A stretch of 33,149 nt of DNA from Bacilli bacterium (GCA_017544165.1 JAFYER010000012.1:195538-228686); one strand, 5' to 3'; positions 1 to 7,117 are shown, numbered from the stretch's first letter. The notes: generated by a model from the sequence alone, not told the origin. Numbers and translations: made by a program.

Positions 1-608
1 GATGGTAAAGAATAAAAATTCAAATTAAATGTCCATGTTACCGTTGTACCAGCAACAGTATTAGTGTAAATTTTAGCATCAGAAATGATAGTTGAATATC
101 TCCCTACAGTTCCAGCGCTTCCATTCCATAAAAACTGTGACAAATCCTTCTCCATTAAGTTTTTAGATGAATAATCATAAGAACTAAATGAATCTCCTGT
201 AGCATTAGCGGTTGCAGCTAAGGATATCTCGTATGGATATGTCGGGGTTAATGTCATGGATGGAGTTATATATTGATCAGTACTATCCCACACATATTGG
301 ATATCATAAGTGCACTCATAATCATCATTAGCAACTGGTGAAGAATACTTAACAATTAAATCGCCTGTATCTGTCACAACAGCTATCGCTGATGGATTAA
401 TCATATTGGCAAGGCCAACATTTAATTGTAAAGGATTTGTTGAATAAGATGTAAATGTCGCTCTACTTGCATTGGGCACTGTAATATTTAAAGCGACATT
501 ATTTGTTAGTGACATAGAAGTAGCAAAATAAGCATATGTTGCTGCCACTACTATAACTAACATTATAATGATTGTTACAATCATAAGAGAATAATTAGGC
601 TTTTTCAT
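1..608 (-). CDS. Secreted/anchored surface protein with TYAYF-type N-terminus (3' end outside window)
   Basis: The frame is open from an ATG at 608 to the window edge (202 complete codons, no stop), so the C-terminus is missing. An AGGAGGTTAA Shine-Dalgarno lies just upstream (611-620) and overlaps the stop codon of the preceding gene, so the two are almost certainly co-transcribed and translationally coupled. The N-terminus is a short basic stretch, then about 17 hydrophobic residues ending in AATYAYFA, then a Ser/Thr/Asn-rich extracellular-type region. This motif resembles the N-termini of SipW-processed TasA/CalY-type fibre proteins, but that is inference because no SipW or fibre partner is visible. 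There is one Cys (ECTYDIQY) and no catalytic motif. I do not recognise the mature domain. Confidence 0.75.
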   Translation of the reverse strand, partial: MKKPNYSLMIVTIIIMLVIVVAATYAYFATSMSLTNNVALNITVPNASRATFTSYSTNPLQLNVGLANMINPSAIAVVTDTGDLIVKYSSPVANDDYECTYDIQYVWDSTDQYITPSMTLTPTYPYEISLAATANATGDSFSSYDYSSKNLMEKDLSQFLWNGSAGTVGRYSTIISDAKIYTNTVAGTTVTWTFNLNFYSLP

Positions 609-618
609 AATTAACCTC

Positions 619-1713
619 CTACGAAGCAACATACGTTAATGTCAACGTATTGCCAGTATCAAACTTTATATTTACATTACTAAGTGGTGAATTATCATAT
701 GTGTCAGGTAATCTTATATAATTATATTTTGGTGTAGTATATGCTACAGATGGTATATAATTAGAATTTGTTGATAAATTGTTTGTTTTTATTATTTTAT
801 ATGTTGTAGTATATCTTGTGTTTGCAGCTCTTTGAACATACCAGCCTTGCGTTGCTGTATATGAATATGGGCCAGGCTGAGTAATGGCTGTAACAGAAGG
901 GTCTCCCGCAACCCTCATTGTCGTCGAATAGGTTTGATTATTGTTGTTATCAATTACATCTAACGTCCATGTGCCTATAGGAACATTTGGTATTGTATAG
1001 GCACCACTACTATTTGTTGTTGCAACAAGAACATTTTGGAATATTACAGATGCACCCGAAACTGGGTTATTGGAGCTATCATAAACATAACCACTAAAAT
1101 TGTGATAAGAAGAATGGTACAAAGGATATTGATAAACATAAATGGATATATCAACAGTTGCCGAATCATATAAAGAAGCTTTTTCAGGATCTCCCCATAT
1201 GACAGCTGCTATTTTCTTAGATGTTGTTGTGCTATTTAATATGCCCTCGTGAATTATATATTGAGCATTTGCATAAGTTGGACTACTACTTAAAATAAAA
1301 TTATCGGCTATCCGAGTTGGCTGAGTAACTGCCGTCGATGTTGGAGCTCCGTTACTATCAGCAGCAAATAACTGAACATATAAATCCTCAAACGGAATGA
1401 AATTTGCTTGATTAGTTGCATTAACAGAAGTAGAAGTATGAACAAAAACAATGTAATAATGAGTTGAATACCCAGATGGTTTAGCAAATTGAATAGTTGC
1501 ATATTTTGAAGTATCAGGATAAAAACCATACTCTGCACCAGTTAATCTTGTAATTGTAGATGTAAAATCCATATTGGTAGTGACAGCCTTAACTGTATTT
1601 CTATTGGCTTTAGCTTGAATAATATAAGAATAAGACACAGCAAAAGAAAGGCTCATAAAAGATACGAGCACCATAACTACTACTATAGAAAGAATATGCC
1701 TATTATCCTTCAT
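619..1713 (-). CDS. Membrane-anchored surface protein with carboxypeptidase-regulatory-like domain
   Basis: 364 residues. The open frame extends upstream to 1740, but the ATG at 1713 has GGTGAG six bases upstream and begins a typical signal/anchor (MKDNRHILS then a hydrophobic segment ending FAVSYSYI), so I start there. Residues about 205-260 carry a prealbumin-like carboxypeptidase-regulatory fold: FSGYVYDSSNNPVSGASV, then NSSGAYTIPNVPIGTWTLDV. Proteins with this fold are usually adhesins or cell-surface proteins. The rest is Ser/Thr/Asn/Tyr-rich with no Cys-based or catalytic motif. It precedes the gene ending at the window edge, and that gene's ribosome-binding site overlaps this stop codon. 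Role inferred: structural or adhesive surface protein acting with its neighbour. Confidence 0.72.
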   Translation of the reverse strand: MKDNRHILSIVVVMVLVSFMSLSFAVSYSYIIQAKANRNTVKAVTTNMDFTSTITRLTGAEYGFYPDTSKYATIQFAKPSGYSTHYYIVFVHTSTSVNATNQANFIPFEDLYVQLFAADSNGAPTSTAVTQPTRIADNFILSSSPTYANAQYIIHEGILNSTTTSKKIAAVIWGDPEKASLYDSATVDISIYVYQYPLYHSSYHNFSGYVYDSSNNPVSGASVIFQNVLVATTNSSGAYTIPNVPIGTWTLDVIDNNNNQTYSTTMRVAGDPSVTAITQPGPYSYTATQGWYVQRAANTRYTTTYKIIKTNNLSTNSNYIPSVAYTTPKYNYIRLPDTYDNSPLSNVNIKFDTGNTLTLTYVAS

Positions 1714-1730
1714 ACTCTCACCATAATATA

Positions 1731-1759
1731 ATAATAACACAATAAAATAATTAACTCAA
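1731..1759 (-). promoter_or_regulatory. Sigma-A-like promoter of the surface-protein pair
   Basis: On the minus strand a TTGAGT -35 (1754-1759) and TATTAT -10 (1731-1736) are separated by 17 bases, about 17 bases before the ATG at 1713. Several overlapping TATTAT/TATATT alternatives exist in this AT-rich stretch, so the exact -10 is uncertain. Confidence 0.45.
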
Positions 1760-1768
1760 TATTGATAT

Positions 1769-2206
1769 TTAAACAATCTTATCTATTTTTATTAAATTGC
1801 TTATATTTTTATTTAATGTCTTAATAAATAAATCTAAAAATTCTTTAATATCCAATTCTGCATCATCGTATTCTAGTTTTTTTGTTGTTAAAATACCGAT
1901 GCTTTTATAACTACCTTCAATCATCATTTTAATAATTAATTTATCGCTTTCATTTTTCATAAGTTTCATATCACTAAAAAGAGTTGAACTTATTTTGGCA
2001 AACATATTAATTGGTTTACTTTGACCATGCTTACTTTTTAACATTTTTTTAACATTTTTAATTATTTTTTGATATTCTTTTTTTTCAATTTCTAATTCTT
2101 TTAGTAATTTTGGATGATGTACTTTATATAAAACATCTTCAATTCCTATAATACCCATTTCGGCATTTTGATACAAAACATTTAATAATTCAATATTTTT
2201 TTCCAT
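1769..2206 (-). CDS. Small all-helical protein, ferritin-like (DUF2383-type) by pattern
   Basis: 145 residues, ATG at 2206 with GGGTGAT upstream. The sequence is charged and helical throughout, with no signal peptide and no membrane segment. The opening (LLNVLYQNAEMGIIGIEDVL), a second helix full of Glu/Lys, an NMFAKISSTLF-like turn and a later MMIEGSYKSIGI segment resemble short ferritin-like bundle proteins (DUF2383-like) found in Firmicutes. I could not identify a convincing di-iron Glu/His set, so metal binding is not supported. Its Shine-Dalgarno lies inside the hairpin that follows the RNase J-like gene, so translation may depend on RNA structure. Function unknown; the family link is from remembered patterns only. 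Confidence 0.6.
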   Translation of the reverse strand: MEKNIELLNVLYQNAEMGIIGIEDVLYKVHHPKLLKELEIEKKEYQKIIKNVKKMLKSKHGQSKPINMFAKISSTLFSDMKLMKNESDKLIIKMMIEGSYKSIGILTTKKLEYDDAELDIKEFLDLFIKTLNKNISNLIKIDKIV

Positions 2207-2240
2207 AAAAAATCACCCATTATTATTATGGATGATTTTT
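2207..2240 (-). terminator. Hairpin terminator after the RNase J-like gene, containing the next gene's ribosome-binding site
   Basis: On the minus strand the arm AAAAATCATCCAT (2240-2228) pairs with ATGGGTGATTTTT (2220-2208) with one G-U pair, over a 7-base loop, followed by a T run. It lies 6 bases after the stop at 2247. The descending arm holds GGGTGAT, the Shine-Dalgarno of the gene starting at 2206. Confidence 0.65.
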
Positions 2241-2246
2241 ATATAT

Positions 2247-3881
2247 CTATACTTCTTGAACAACAGCAATAATCATTGGTTTACATTCTGTTTCATTATA
2301 TAAATAATTGCCAAGTTGCTCTCGAATTTGATTTTTTATTAAATTATAATCAACATAATTAGCTGTTATATTATTATTAATTACGTCTTCACATATTTTT
2401 TTGATTTCTTCAATCATTTCCTTGGAATCTTTAACATAGATAAAACCTCTTGTAGTAACTTCTGGCCCAACAAGCAACACTTTGTCTTTTTTAGATATGG
2501 TTGCGCTAATTAATACAATACCATTTTCACTAAGGATTTCTCGATCTTTAATGACTAAATCCCCTATATCATCACTACTATTTCCATCGATAAAAATATC
2601 ATCTACTTTGATATGATTAAAGTTTTCTTCGAGAACTTTGTCTTTAATGGAAACAATATCACCATTTTGTTTTAAAATAATGTTTTCATTTGGAATATTT
2701 ACCTGTGATGCAACATTTGCATTACCTACCATATAACGATAATCACCTTTAACAGGCATAAAGTATTTTGGATTTAAAAGCTTTACCATCAACATTAAAT
2801 CTTCTTTCGAAGCATGTTGTAAAATGGTATATTTCGAAGGAATATCTACTACATTGCACCCATATCTTGCGAGTTCGTTTTCAAGTTTGACAAAAATCTT
2901 TTCACTGCTATCATATTTTGGTTCAGCAAAAACAACCGTATCACTTGGAAGTAAATCGATAAATTTATCATAATGATTTAATATTTTATTTAAATTTGCA
3001 TATGGATACGCCTTATCATCACTGACAAGAAGTACCGCATTATCATCTTTTAAATTTGAAAGGTCTCCTAAAATTCCTTCTTCAATTGTTAAATAGTTAT
3101 TTTCAACACTATAATTAATGACGTTTTGAAGTCTTTTACCCATTACTATCACTTTTCGATGTGTCGAAGATATTGCATTAAAAATTTCTTGAATTGTGTA
3201 CAAATGATTTGGTAGAACACTAAATATTATTCTTTTTTCATTATGTTTGACTATATCCTTAAAAAAATCTTGTAATTTGTGTTTTGGGGACGTATGTCCA
3301 GGCTTTTCTGCAAAAATAGACTCACATAAAAGGCATAAAACACCTTGTTTTCCAACATAAGCTATTTTACCTAAATCACTATCATAATTTCCCATCATTG
3401 ATGGATCAATTAAAAAATCGCCTGTATAACAAATAGCGCCATCTGGTGTATTTAGAACATACATTACTGCATCAGGACAACTATGTGAAACTGTCAACGA
3501 AAAAATTGAACACTCACCAAAACTTATTTTTTTGTTTGCCTTAATCTCGACAATGTTATTCTCGTTAACCCCATCCTCAATTAAGCAAAATTTAGTATAT
3601 TTAGTCGCATAAATTTTCACTTCGGGAATTTGTGTAATTAAGTCGACTACGCTACCCATGTTTTCTTGATGACCATGAGTTATAAAAACACCTTTAATTC
3701 GATTTTTATTATTAACTAAGTATGAAAAATCAGGAATAATATAATCAATTCCCAAAAGATTACCCGTAGCATATTTAAGCCCACAATCAAAAACAAAAAT
3801 GTCATCGTCTACATCTACCACATAACAATTCTTGCCGTTTTCATTTAATCCGCCCAAGCCAAAAATTTTTATATTACACAT
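2247..3881 (-). CDS. rnj: RNase J-family protein with degenerate metallo-beta-lactamase active site
   Basis: 544 residues from the ATG at 3881, which has GGTGAT upstream and a promoter at 3925-3953. The longer frame to 3953 would start inside that promoter. The full RNase J layout is present: beta-lactamase core, beta-CASP insert, and a C-terminal domain with ATISKKDKVLLVGPEVTTRGF. RNase J degrades and matures RNA as 5'-3' exonuclease and endonuclease. Here the metal-binding motif HxHxDH reads HGHQEN (69-74), so Asp and the third His are lost. The usual PVHGEYR reads PVKGDYR, with Lys378 for His. The TGSQGEP-type RNA/phosphate loop is replaced by VSDDKAYPYANL. H133 and D155 remain. This suggests a weak or inactive paralogue, like the J2 subunits that partner an active J1. 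A second, intact RNase J would be expected elsewhere in the genome. Confidence 0.88.
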   Translation of the reverse strand: MCNIKIFGLGGLNENGKNCYVVDVDDDIFVFDCGLKYATGNLLGIDYIIPDFSYLVNNKNRIKGVFITHGHQENMGSVVDLITQIPEVKIYATKYTKFCLIEDGVNENNIVEIKANKKISFGECSIFSLTVSHSCPDAVMYVLNTPDGAICYTGDFLIDPSMMGNYDSDLGKIAYVGKQGVLCLLCESIFAEKPGHTSPKHKLQDFFKDIVKHNEKRIIFSVLPNHLYTIQEIFNAISSTHRKVIVMGKRLQNVINYSVENNYLTIEEGILGDLSNLKDDNAVLLVSDDKAYPYANLNKILNHYDKFIDLLPSDTVVFAEPKYDSSEKIFVKLENELARYGCNVVDIPSKYTILQHASKEDLMLMVKLLNPKYFMPVKGDYRYMVGNANVASQVNIPNENIILKQNGDIVSIKDKVLEENFNHIKVDDIFIDGNSSDDIGDLVIKDREILSENGIVLISATISKKDKVLLVGPEVTTRGFIYVKDSKEMIEEIKKICEDVINNNITANYVDYNLIKNQIREQLGNYLYNETECKPMIIAVVQEV

Positions 3882-3924
3882 ATTATCACCTTCAAAAATA
3901 AAAAAAGTTTTTCTTGGTAAATTT

Positions 3925-3953
3925 ATTATACCAAATAGTTCATTATAAATCAA
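3925..3953 (-). promoter_or_regulatory. Sigma-A-like promoter of the RNase J-like gene
   Basis: TTGATT (3948-3953) and TATAAT (3925-3930) on the minus strand with 17-base spacing, preceded by G as in GGTATAAT. It ends about 43 bases before the ATG at 3881 and abuts the stop codon of the upstream gene. It supports the internal start at 3881. Confidence 0.7.
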
Positions 3954-3956
3954 CTT

Positions 3957-4712
3957 TTATGCTTCTTCGGAAATAAACTCGCTTAAAAAATAGAGTGTTA
4001 AATCTCTCGTTTTTATTATATTTAACAAATATTTAAAATCATTAATTTTTAAACTATCTTCTAGGTAAAGAATATTTCCTGATACTACTTTACTTTTTAA
4101 ACCAATACTATTACTTATAATATAGGTACTATTTACTAAATATTTGTTTTTCTCTATACATTTATTTTTTGAAAGATAATCTTCAAAACATATATATTTG
4201 TTTAATTTATATTTATCAAAAAGTTTATCAACATTTTCTTCAATGCCAATTTGCTCATATTTTGCATTTTTATTAAAAGATTTGACTGTTACTAATCTGT
4301 TAATTATGATATTATGATCACTTAAATAATCCAATATTTGTTTATTGTCTTTAAAAACTAAAGCTATTCCACTTTTTGTTGATACTTTGTTTATTACTAA
4401 TTCTTTATTATTGCTAATACTTATATTGGGTTTAACTTGTTTAAATACGAGTTTTGAAGAATTGAATGTATTATCACTTTTCATTTGATAATAACTAGCA
4501 AGTTCATCAACTACTATGCCATTTTTGCCGGGAACTATATAGTTATCAATAATTACTGCATCATCACTTGATTTATTATAATTAACTGATTCTATTTTTA
4601 TTTTTTTCATTAATTCACTGTTATTAATCATAATTTTAGAAACTTTGTCTGCATAAAAAAAGCTAACAAATAGTAAAGAAAATAAAAATATATATTTAAT
4701 TACATATTTCAT
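3957..4712 (-). CDS. Membrane-anchored NodB/polysaccharide-deacetylase-like protein lacking catalytic residues
   Basis: 251 residues, ATG at 4712 with GAGGT four bases upstream. An N-terminal hydrophobic segment (about residues 5-20) anchors or exports it. Residues 50-95 (DAVIIDNYIVPGKNG, then LVFKQVKPNISI) match in pattern the N-terminal domain that precedes NodB deacetylase domains in related low-GC Bacillota. The following region has the expected order: GIALVFKDNKQILDYLSDHNI, and late ILYLEDSLKINDFKYLLNIIKTRDL. It has no TFDDG and no HxxxH metal site. If this reading is right, it is a non-catalytic member of a cell-wall deacetylase family. This rests on remembered patterns; the conservative name is membrane-anchored protein of unknown function. 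Confidence 0.6.
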   Translation of the reverse strand: MKYVIKYIFLFSLLFVSFFYADKVSKIMINNSELMKKIKIESVNYNKSSDDAVIIDNYIVPGKNGIVVDELASYYQMKSDNTFNSSKLVFKQVKPNISISNNKELVINKVSTKSGIALVFKDNKQILDYLSDHNIIINRLVTVKSFNKNAKYEQIGIEENVDKLFDKYKLNKYICFEDYLSKNKCIEKNKYLVNSTYIISNSIGLKSKVVSGNILYLEDSLKINDFKYLLNIIKTRDLTLYFLSEFISEEA

Positions 4713-4766
4713 AATACCTCATTAAATATATATTTATGTTTTTTTAAAATATAATAAATCTATCTT

Positions 4767-4985
4767 TTATCTTTTTTCAGTGCCAAAATTTTCTTCAAAA
4801 GATTTTTTAGCTTCCTCATAAGATAAAGGTTGACCCCCGTTAACGTTAGTTAAATCTATCTCTTCGTCTCTTGGAATACTTTCTACTTGCTTTTTTAATT
4901 GTTCTAATTCTTCTTTAGTAGTTGCATTTTTAATGCCTGCCTTTATTTGTTCTAGTTGTTCTTGTGTAAGTTCATTATCACTCAT
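4767..4985 (-). CDS. Small acidic protein of 72 residues
   Basis: ATG at 4985 with a strong AAGGAGG Shine-Dalgarno and a good promoter at 5008-5036, so expression is well supported despite the small size. It is rich in Glu, Lys and Gln and predicted helical: LTQEQLEQIKAG, then KEELEQLKKQVESI, then DLTNVNGG and a 21-residue tail. There is no Cys, signal peptide or membrane segment. The two leader-like motifs ending in AG and GG resemble double-glycine leader peptides, but no maturase or ABC exporter is nearby. Function unknown. Confidence 0.65.
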   Translation of the reverse strand: MSDNELTQEQLEQIKAGIKNATTKEELEQLKKQVESIPRDEEIDLTNVNGGQPLSYEEAKKSFEENFGTEKR

Positions 4986-5007
4986 TATTTAGCCTCCTTA
5001 TAAGAAA

Positions 5008-5036
5008 ATTATAACATATCTAAAATAGTCAATCAA
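5008..5036 (-). promoter_or_regulatory. Extended -10 promoter of the 72-residue protein gene
   Basis: On the minus strand TTGATT (5031-5036) and TATAAT (5008-5013) are 17 bases apart. The -10 is preceded by TGT, forming the TGnTATAAT extended motif. It lies about 22 bases from the ATG at 4985, with AAGGAGG between. Confidence 0.65.
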
Positions 5037-5071
5037 TTATTGGACAATTACTTAACACTTATTATACATTT

Positions 5072-5219
5072 TTATTTACTAATCATTTTATATTCTTCAG
5101 CAATTATTCTTTCATCTGAACAATATTTTATGATATATTGGCTTTCTTGCCGACATATTATTATACCAACTATATTACTTTCCCCGATTGTTTTTAAATT
5201 ATCATCGATGAAATTTCAT
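5072..5219 (-). pseudogene. C-terminal relic of a YhcG/DUF1016 (PDDEXK) nuclease
   Basis: Between the SSB gene and the 72-residue gene the minus strand has 48 open codons ending in TAA at 5072: NFIDDNLKTIGESN, then IVGIIICRQESQYIIKYCS, then DERIIAEEYKM. This matches the C-terminal end of the DUF1016 family, whose members typically read 'FYMNFIDxxLK...TIGIIICK...EY.SD.RI...Y'. The frame is blocked upstream by TGA. Removing one A from the AAA at 5214-5216 would restore Met-Asn-Phe-Ile, so a single-base insertion joined the decay. Nothing of the N-terminal domain remains. Intact homologues are often found near mobile or defence genes. Confidence 0.65.
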
Positions 5220-5230
5220 AATCCTCTTAG

Positions 5231-5255
5231 AAAAACGGATTATTCATCCGCTTTT
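5231..5255 (-). terminator. Terminator of ssb, overlapping its stop codon
   Basis: On the minus strand CGGAT (5250-5246) pairs with ATCCG (5240-5236), flanked by an A run before and a T run after (5235-5231). The TAA stop at 5242-5240 lies in the loop and first arm base. The stem is short but has a classic U-tract. Confidence 0.55.
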
Positions 5256-5623
5256 TTCTTTTTACTACTTTTTTCATTTTTTACTTCTTCAGTGGTTTCT
5301 TTTGGCTTTGCTGAAGATAAAAATGATACTTTCTCAGCTACTACTTCCGTATAATAAACTTTTTGTTTATCTTCATTTTCATAACTACCTGTCTGAAGTC
5401 TTCCTTTAATTCCAATTACATCACCCATATGGCAATATTCACATGTGTTACTTGCAATACCATTCCATAAAATACATCTTATAAAATCAGTTTCATATAT
5501 GCCTTCAGGATTTTTATAATTTCGAGTTACGGCAATTGTAACACTTGTCATTTGTTTTCCCGTTTCAGTATCAATAACTTTTGGGTCTTCAACAAGCCTT
5601 CCTACTAAAACAACGTTGTTCAT
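5240..5623 (-). CDS. ssb: Single-stranded DNA-binding protein, atypical basic tail
   Basis: 127 residues, ATG at 5623 with AAAGGAGGTTAA upstream. The OB-fold is complete: MNNVVLVGRLVEDPKV, VTIAVTRNYKN, TDFIRCILWNGIA, GDVIGIKGRLQTGSYE. SSB coats single-stranded DNA in replication, recombination and repair as a tetramer. The usual acidic C-terminal tip (DDDIPF-like), which recruits partner enzymes, is absent; the protein ends KKKKADE after a short charged linker. It therefore resembles the short second SSB of many Firmicutes rather than the essential replication SSB. It is not with rpsF/rpsR as the main ssb usually is. It lies alone between terminators. Confidence 0.92.
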   Translation of the reverse strand: MNNVVLVGRLVEDPKVIDTETGKQMTSVTIAVTRNYKNPEGIYETDFIRCILWNGIASNTCEYCHMGDVIGIKGRLQTGSYENEDKQKVYYTEVVAEKVSFLSSAKPKETTEEVKNEKSSKKKKADE

Positions 5624-5700
5624 TTAACCTCCTTTCAAAGCCAAATTATCATATTTTTTTCAAAGTAGCTAATCACCAATTTTTCCATTTGAATAGTCAA

Positions 5701-5736
5701 ATTAAAAAAATGAGCTATGCAAACTCATTTTTTACT
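5701..5736 (-). terminator. Terminator of sufB, overlapping its stop codon
   Basis: AAAAAATGAG and CTCATTTTTTT form a stem on the minus strand around a loop (TTTGCATAG), with the T run at its 3' end. The sufB TAA at 5734-5732 is in the ascending arm. Confidence 0.65.
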
Positions 5737-7021
5737 CTTTTAATAAACGATTTAATTCAACAGCATATTCCATAGGAAGGCTTTTCTTAAAATCAGATAT
5801 AAAACCTAAAACAAATAAATCTTTTGCAGCCTTTTCGCTTAATCCTAGACTCATTAAATAAAATAATTTTTCTTCATTTATTTTTGATATAATGGCTTCA
5901 TGCTCAAGGACACTTGAATTATTCAAAACTATATTTTTTGGAAATGTATCTGATTTAGATTTATCATCTAAAATAATGGTATCGCATTTAACTTTTGCAT
6001 AACTACCCATTGCTTCTTTTGCAATTTTAACAGTTCCTCGATAATTACTTCTTCCACCATTTTCACTAATTGACTTACTTAAGATATTACTTTTAGTATT
6101 TTTACCAAGATGAATCATTTTAGCACCAGCGTCTAAAAATTGATTTTCTTTAGCATATGCTATACTAATTGAATTGCCAACAGCATTATCGCCTTTCAAA
6201 ATGCAAGATGGATATTTCATTGTAACACCACTGCCAATATTACCATCAACCCATTCCATATAACCATTTTCTTCGACTATCGCTCTTTTGGTAACCAAAT
6301 TATAGACATCTTTACTCCAATTTTGAATTGTTGAGTATTTACATTTGCTATTTTTTCCAACATATATTTCCACAACCCCTGCATGAAGAGAAGTTGTCGA
6401 ATAATTTTTAGCGGTACAACCCTCGATATAATGTAATTCTGAATCATGATCGACAATTATAATTGTTCTTTCAAACTGTCCTAAATTTTGCGTATCTATC
6501 CGAAAATAACTTTGTAAAGGTCTATCAACTTTTGTAAACGGAGGAACATAGATAAAACTTCCACCGCTCCATAAAGCACTATTTAATGCAGTATACTTAT
6601 TTTCGTTATATTTTACCAGATTATTAAAGTATTTTTTGAATAAATCTGGATATTGTTTTAGAGCTTCATCAGTTGACAAAAAAATTACATCACTATTTTT
6701 ATTTTGGTGGTAAACAACTTCACTTTCATATTGATTTGAGACACCATCAAGATAGCGATTTTCAGCATCTATAACTCCAAGTGAGGAAAAAGTGGTTTTT
6801 ACATTTTCATCAACTGTTTGCCAATCACAACTTGGTTTTTGAAAATTGCCTTTATAATAATTAATCTTATTAAAATCAATATCTAAACTTGGGCCAAAAT
6901 CAGGATTAGGTATTTCCAAAAAACTCTTATATGCTTGCAAACGAAAATTGCGCATCCATATAGGCTCACCTTTTTTTTCAGACAAATTGTTAATAAACTC
7001 CTCGTTTAACTCGCTTTTCAT
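5732..7021 (-). CDS. sufB: Fe-S cluster assembly scaffold protein SufB
   Basis: 429 residues from the ATG at 7021 (MKSELNEEF). The frame runs on to 7129, but that would cover the divergent promoters, and family members start near this Met. SufB with SufC and SufD forms the scaffold on which Fe-S clusters are built in the cytosol. Diagnostic segments are SGGSFIYVPP, ELHYIEGCTAKNY, SLHAGVVEIYV, GGRSNYRGTVKIA, AKVKCDTIILDDKSKSDT (the conserved catalytic Cys) and SVLEHEAIISKINEEKLFYLMSLGL. The Shine-Dalgarno is weak (GATTGGT). It is monocistronic, with its own promoter and terminator; no sufC, sufD, sufS or sufU is in this window, whereas most Firmicutes keep them in one operon. A NifU-like gene lies about 6.4 kb away. 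Confidence 0.95.
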   Translation of the reverse strand: MKSELNEEFINNLSEKKGEPIWMRNFRLQAYKSFLEIPNPDFGPSLDIDFNKINYYKGNFQKPSCDWQTVDENVKTTFSSLGVIDAENRYLDGVSNQYESEVVYHQNKNSDVIFLSTDEALKQYPDLFKKYFNNLVKYNENKYTALNSALWSGGSFIYVPPFTKVDRPLQSYFRIDTQNLGQFERTIIIVDHDSELHYIEGCTAKNYSTTSLHAGVVEIYVGKNSKCKYSTIQNWSKDVYNLVTKRAIVEENGYMEWVDGNIGSGVTMKYPSCILKGDNAVGNSISIAYAKENQFLDAGAKMIHLGKNTKSNILSKSISENGGRSNYRGTVKIAKEAMGSYAKVKCDTIILDDKSKSDTFPKNIVLNNSSVLEHEAIISKINEEKLFYLMSLGLSEKAAKDLFVLGFISDFKKSLPMEYAVELNRLLKE

Positions 7022-7036
7022 ACCAATCACAAATAT

Positions 7037-7065
7037 ATAATACAATAATTGAATTTTAAAAACAA
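7037..7065 (-). promoter_or_regulatory. Sigma-A-like promoter of sufB
   Basis: TTGTTT (7060-7065) and TATTAT (7037-7042) on the minus strand, 17 bases apart, about 15 bases before the ATG at 7021. It sits back-to-back with the divergent promoter at 7066-7094. Confidence 0.55.
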
Positions 7066-7094
7066 TTGTAATACAAATACTTTTTTGATAAAAT
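7066..7094 (+). promoter_or_regulatory. Promoter of the divergent tail-anchored protein gene
   Basis: TTGTAA (7066-7071) and TAAAAT (7089-7094) with 17-base spacing, followed by AGGAG and the ATG at 7118. Its -35 abuts the sufB -35, so the two promoters could interfere with or regulate each other. Confidence 0.5.
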
Positions 7095-7117
7095 GATGAT
7101 AATAGGAGTATGCTAGA

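Noticed and set aside
5040-5354. Plus-strand open frame of 104 codons from a TTG
   Set aside because: It is antisense to ssb and the YhcG relic, has no ribosome site, and its sequence is hydrophobic shadow coding; the minus strand gives conserved proteins.
5008-5623. Active mobile element next to ssb
   Set aside because: Only a short nuclease relic is present; no terminal inverted repeats, transposase or target duplication could be found.
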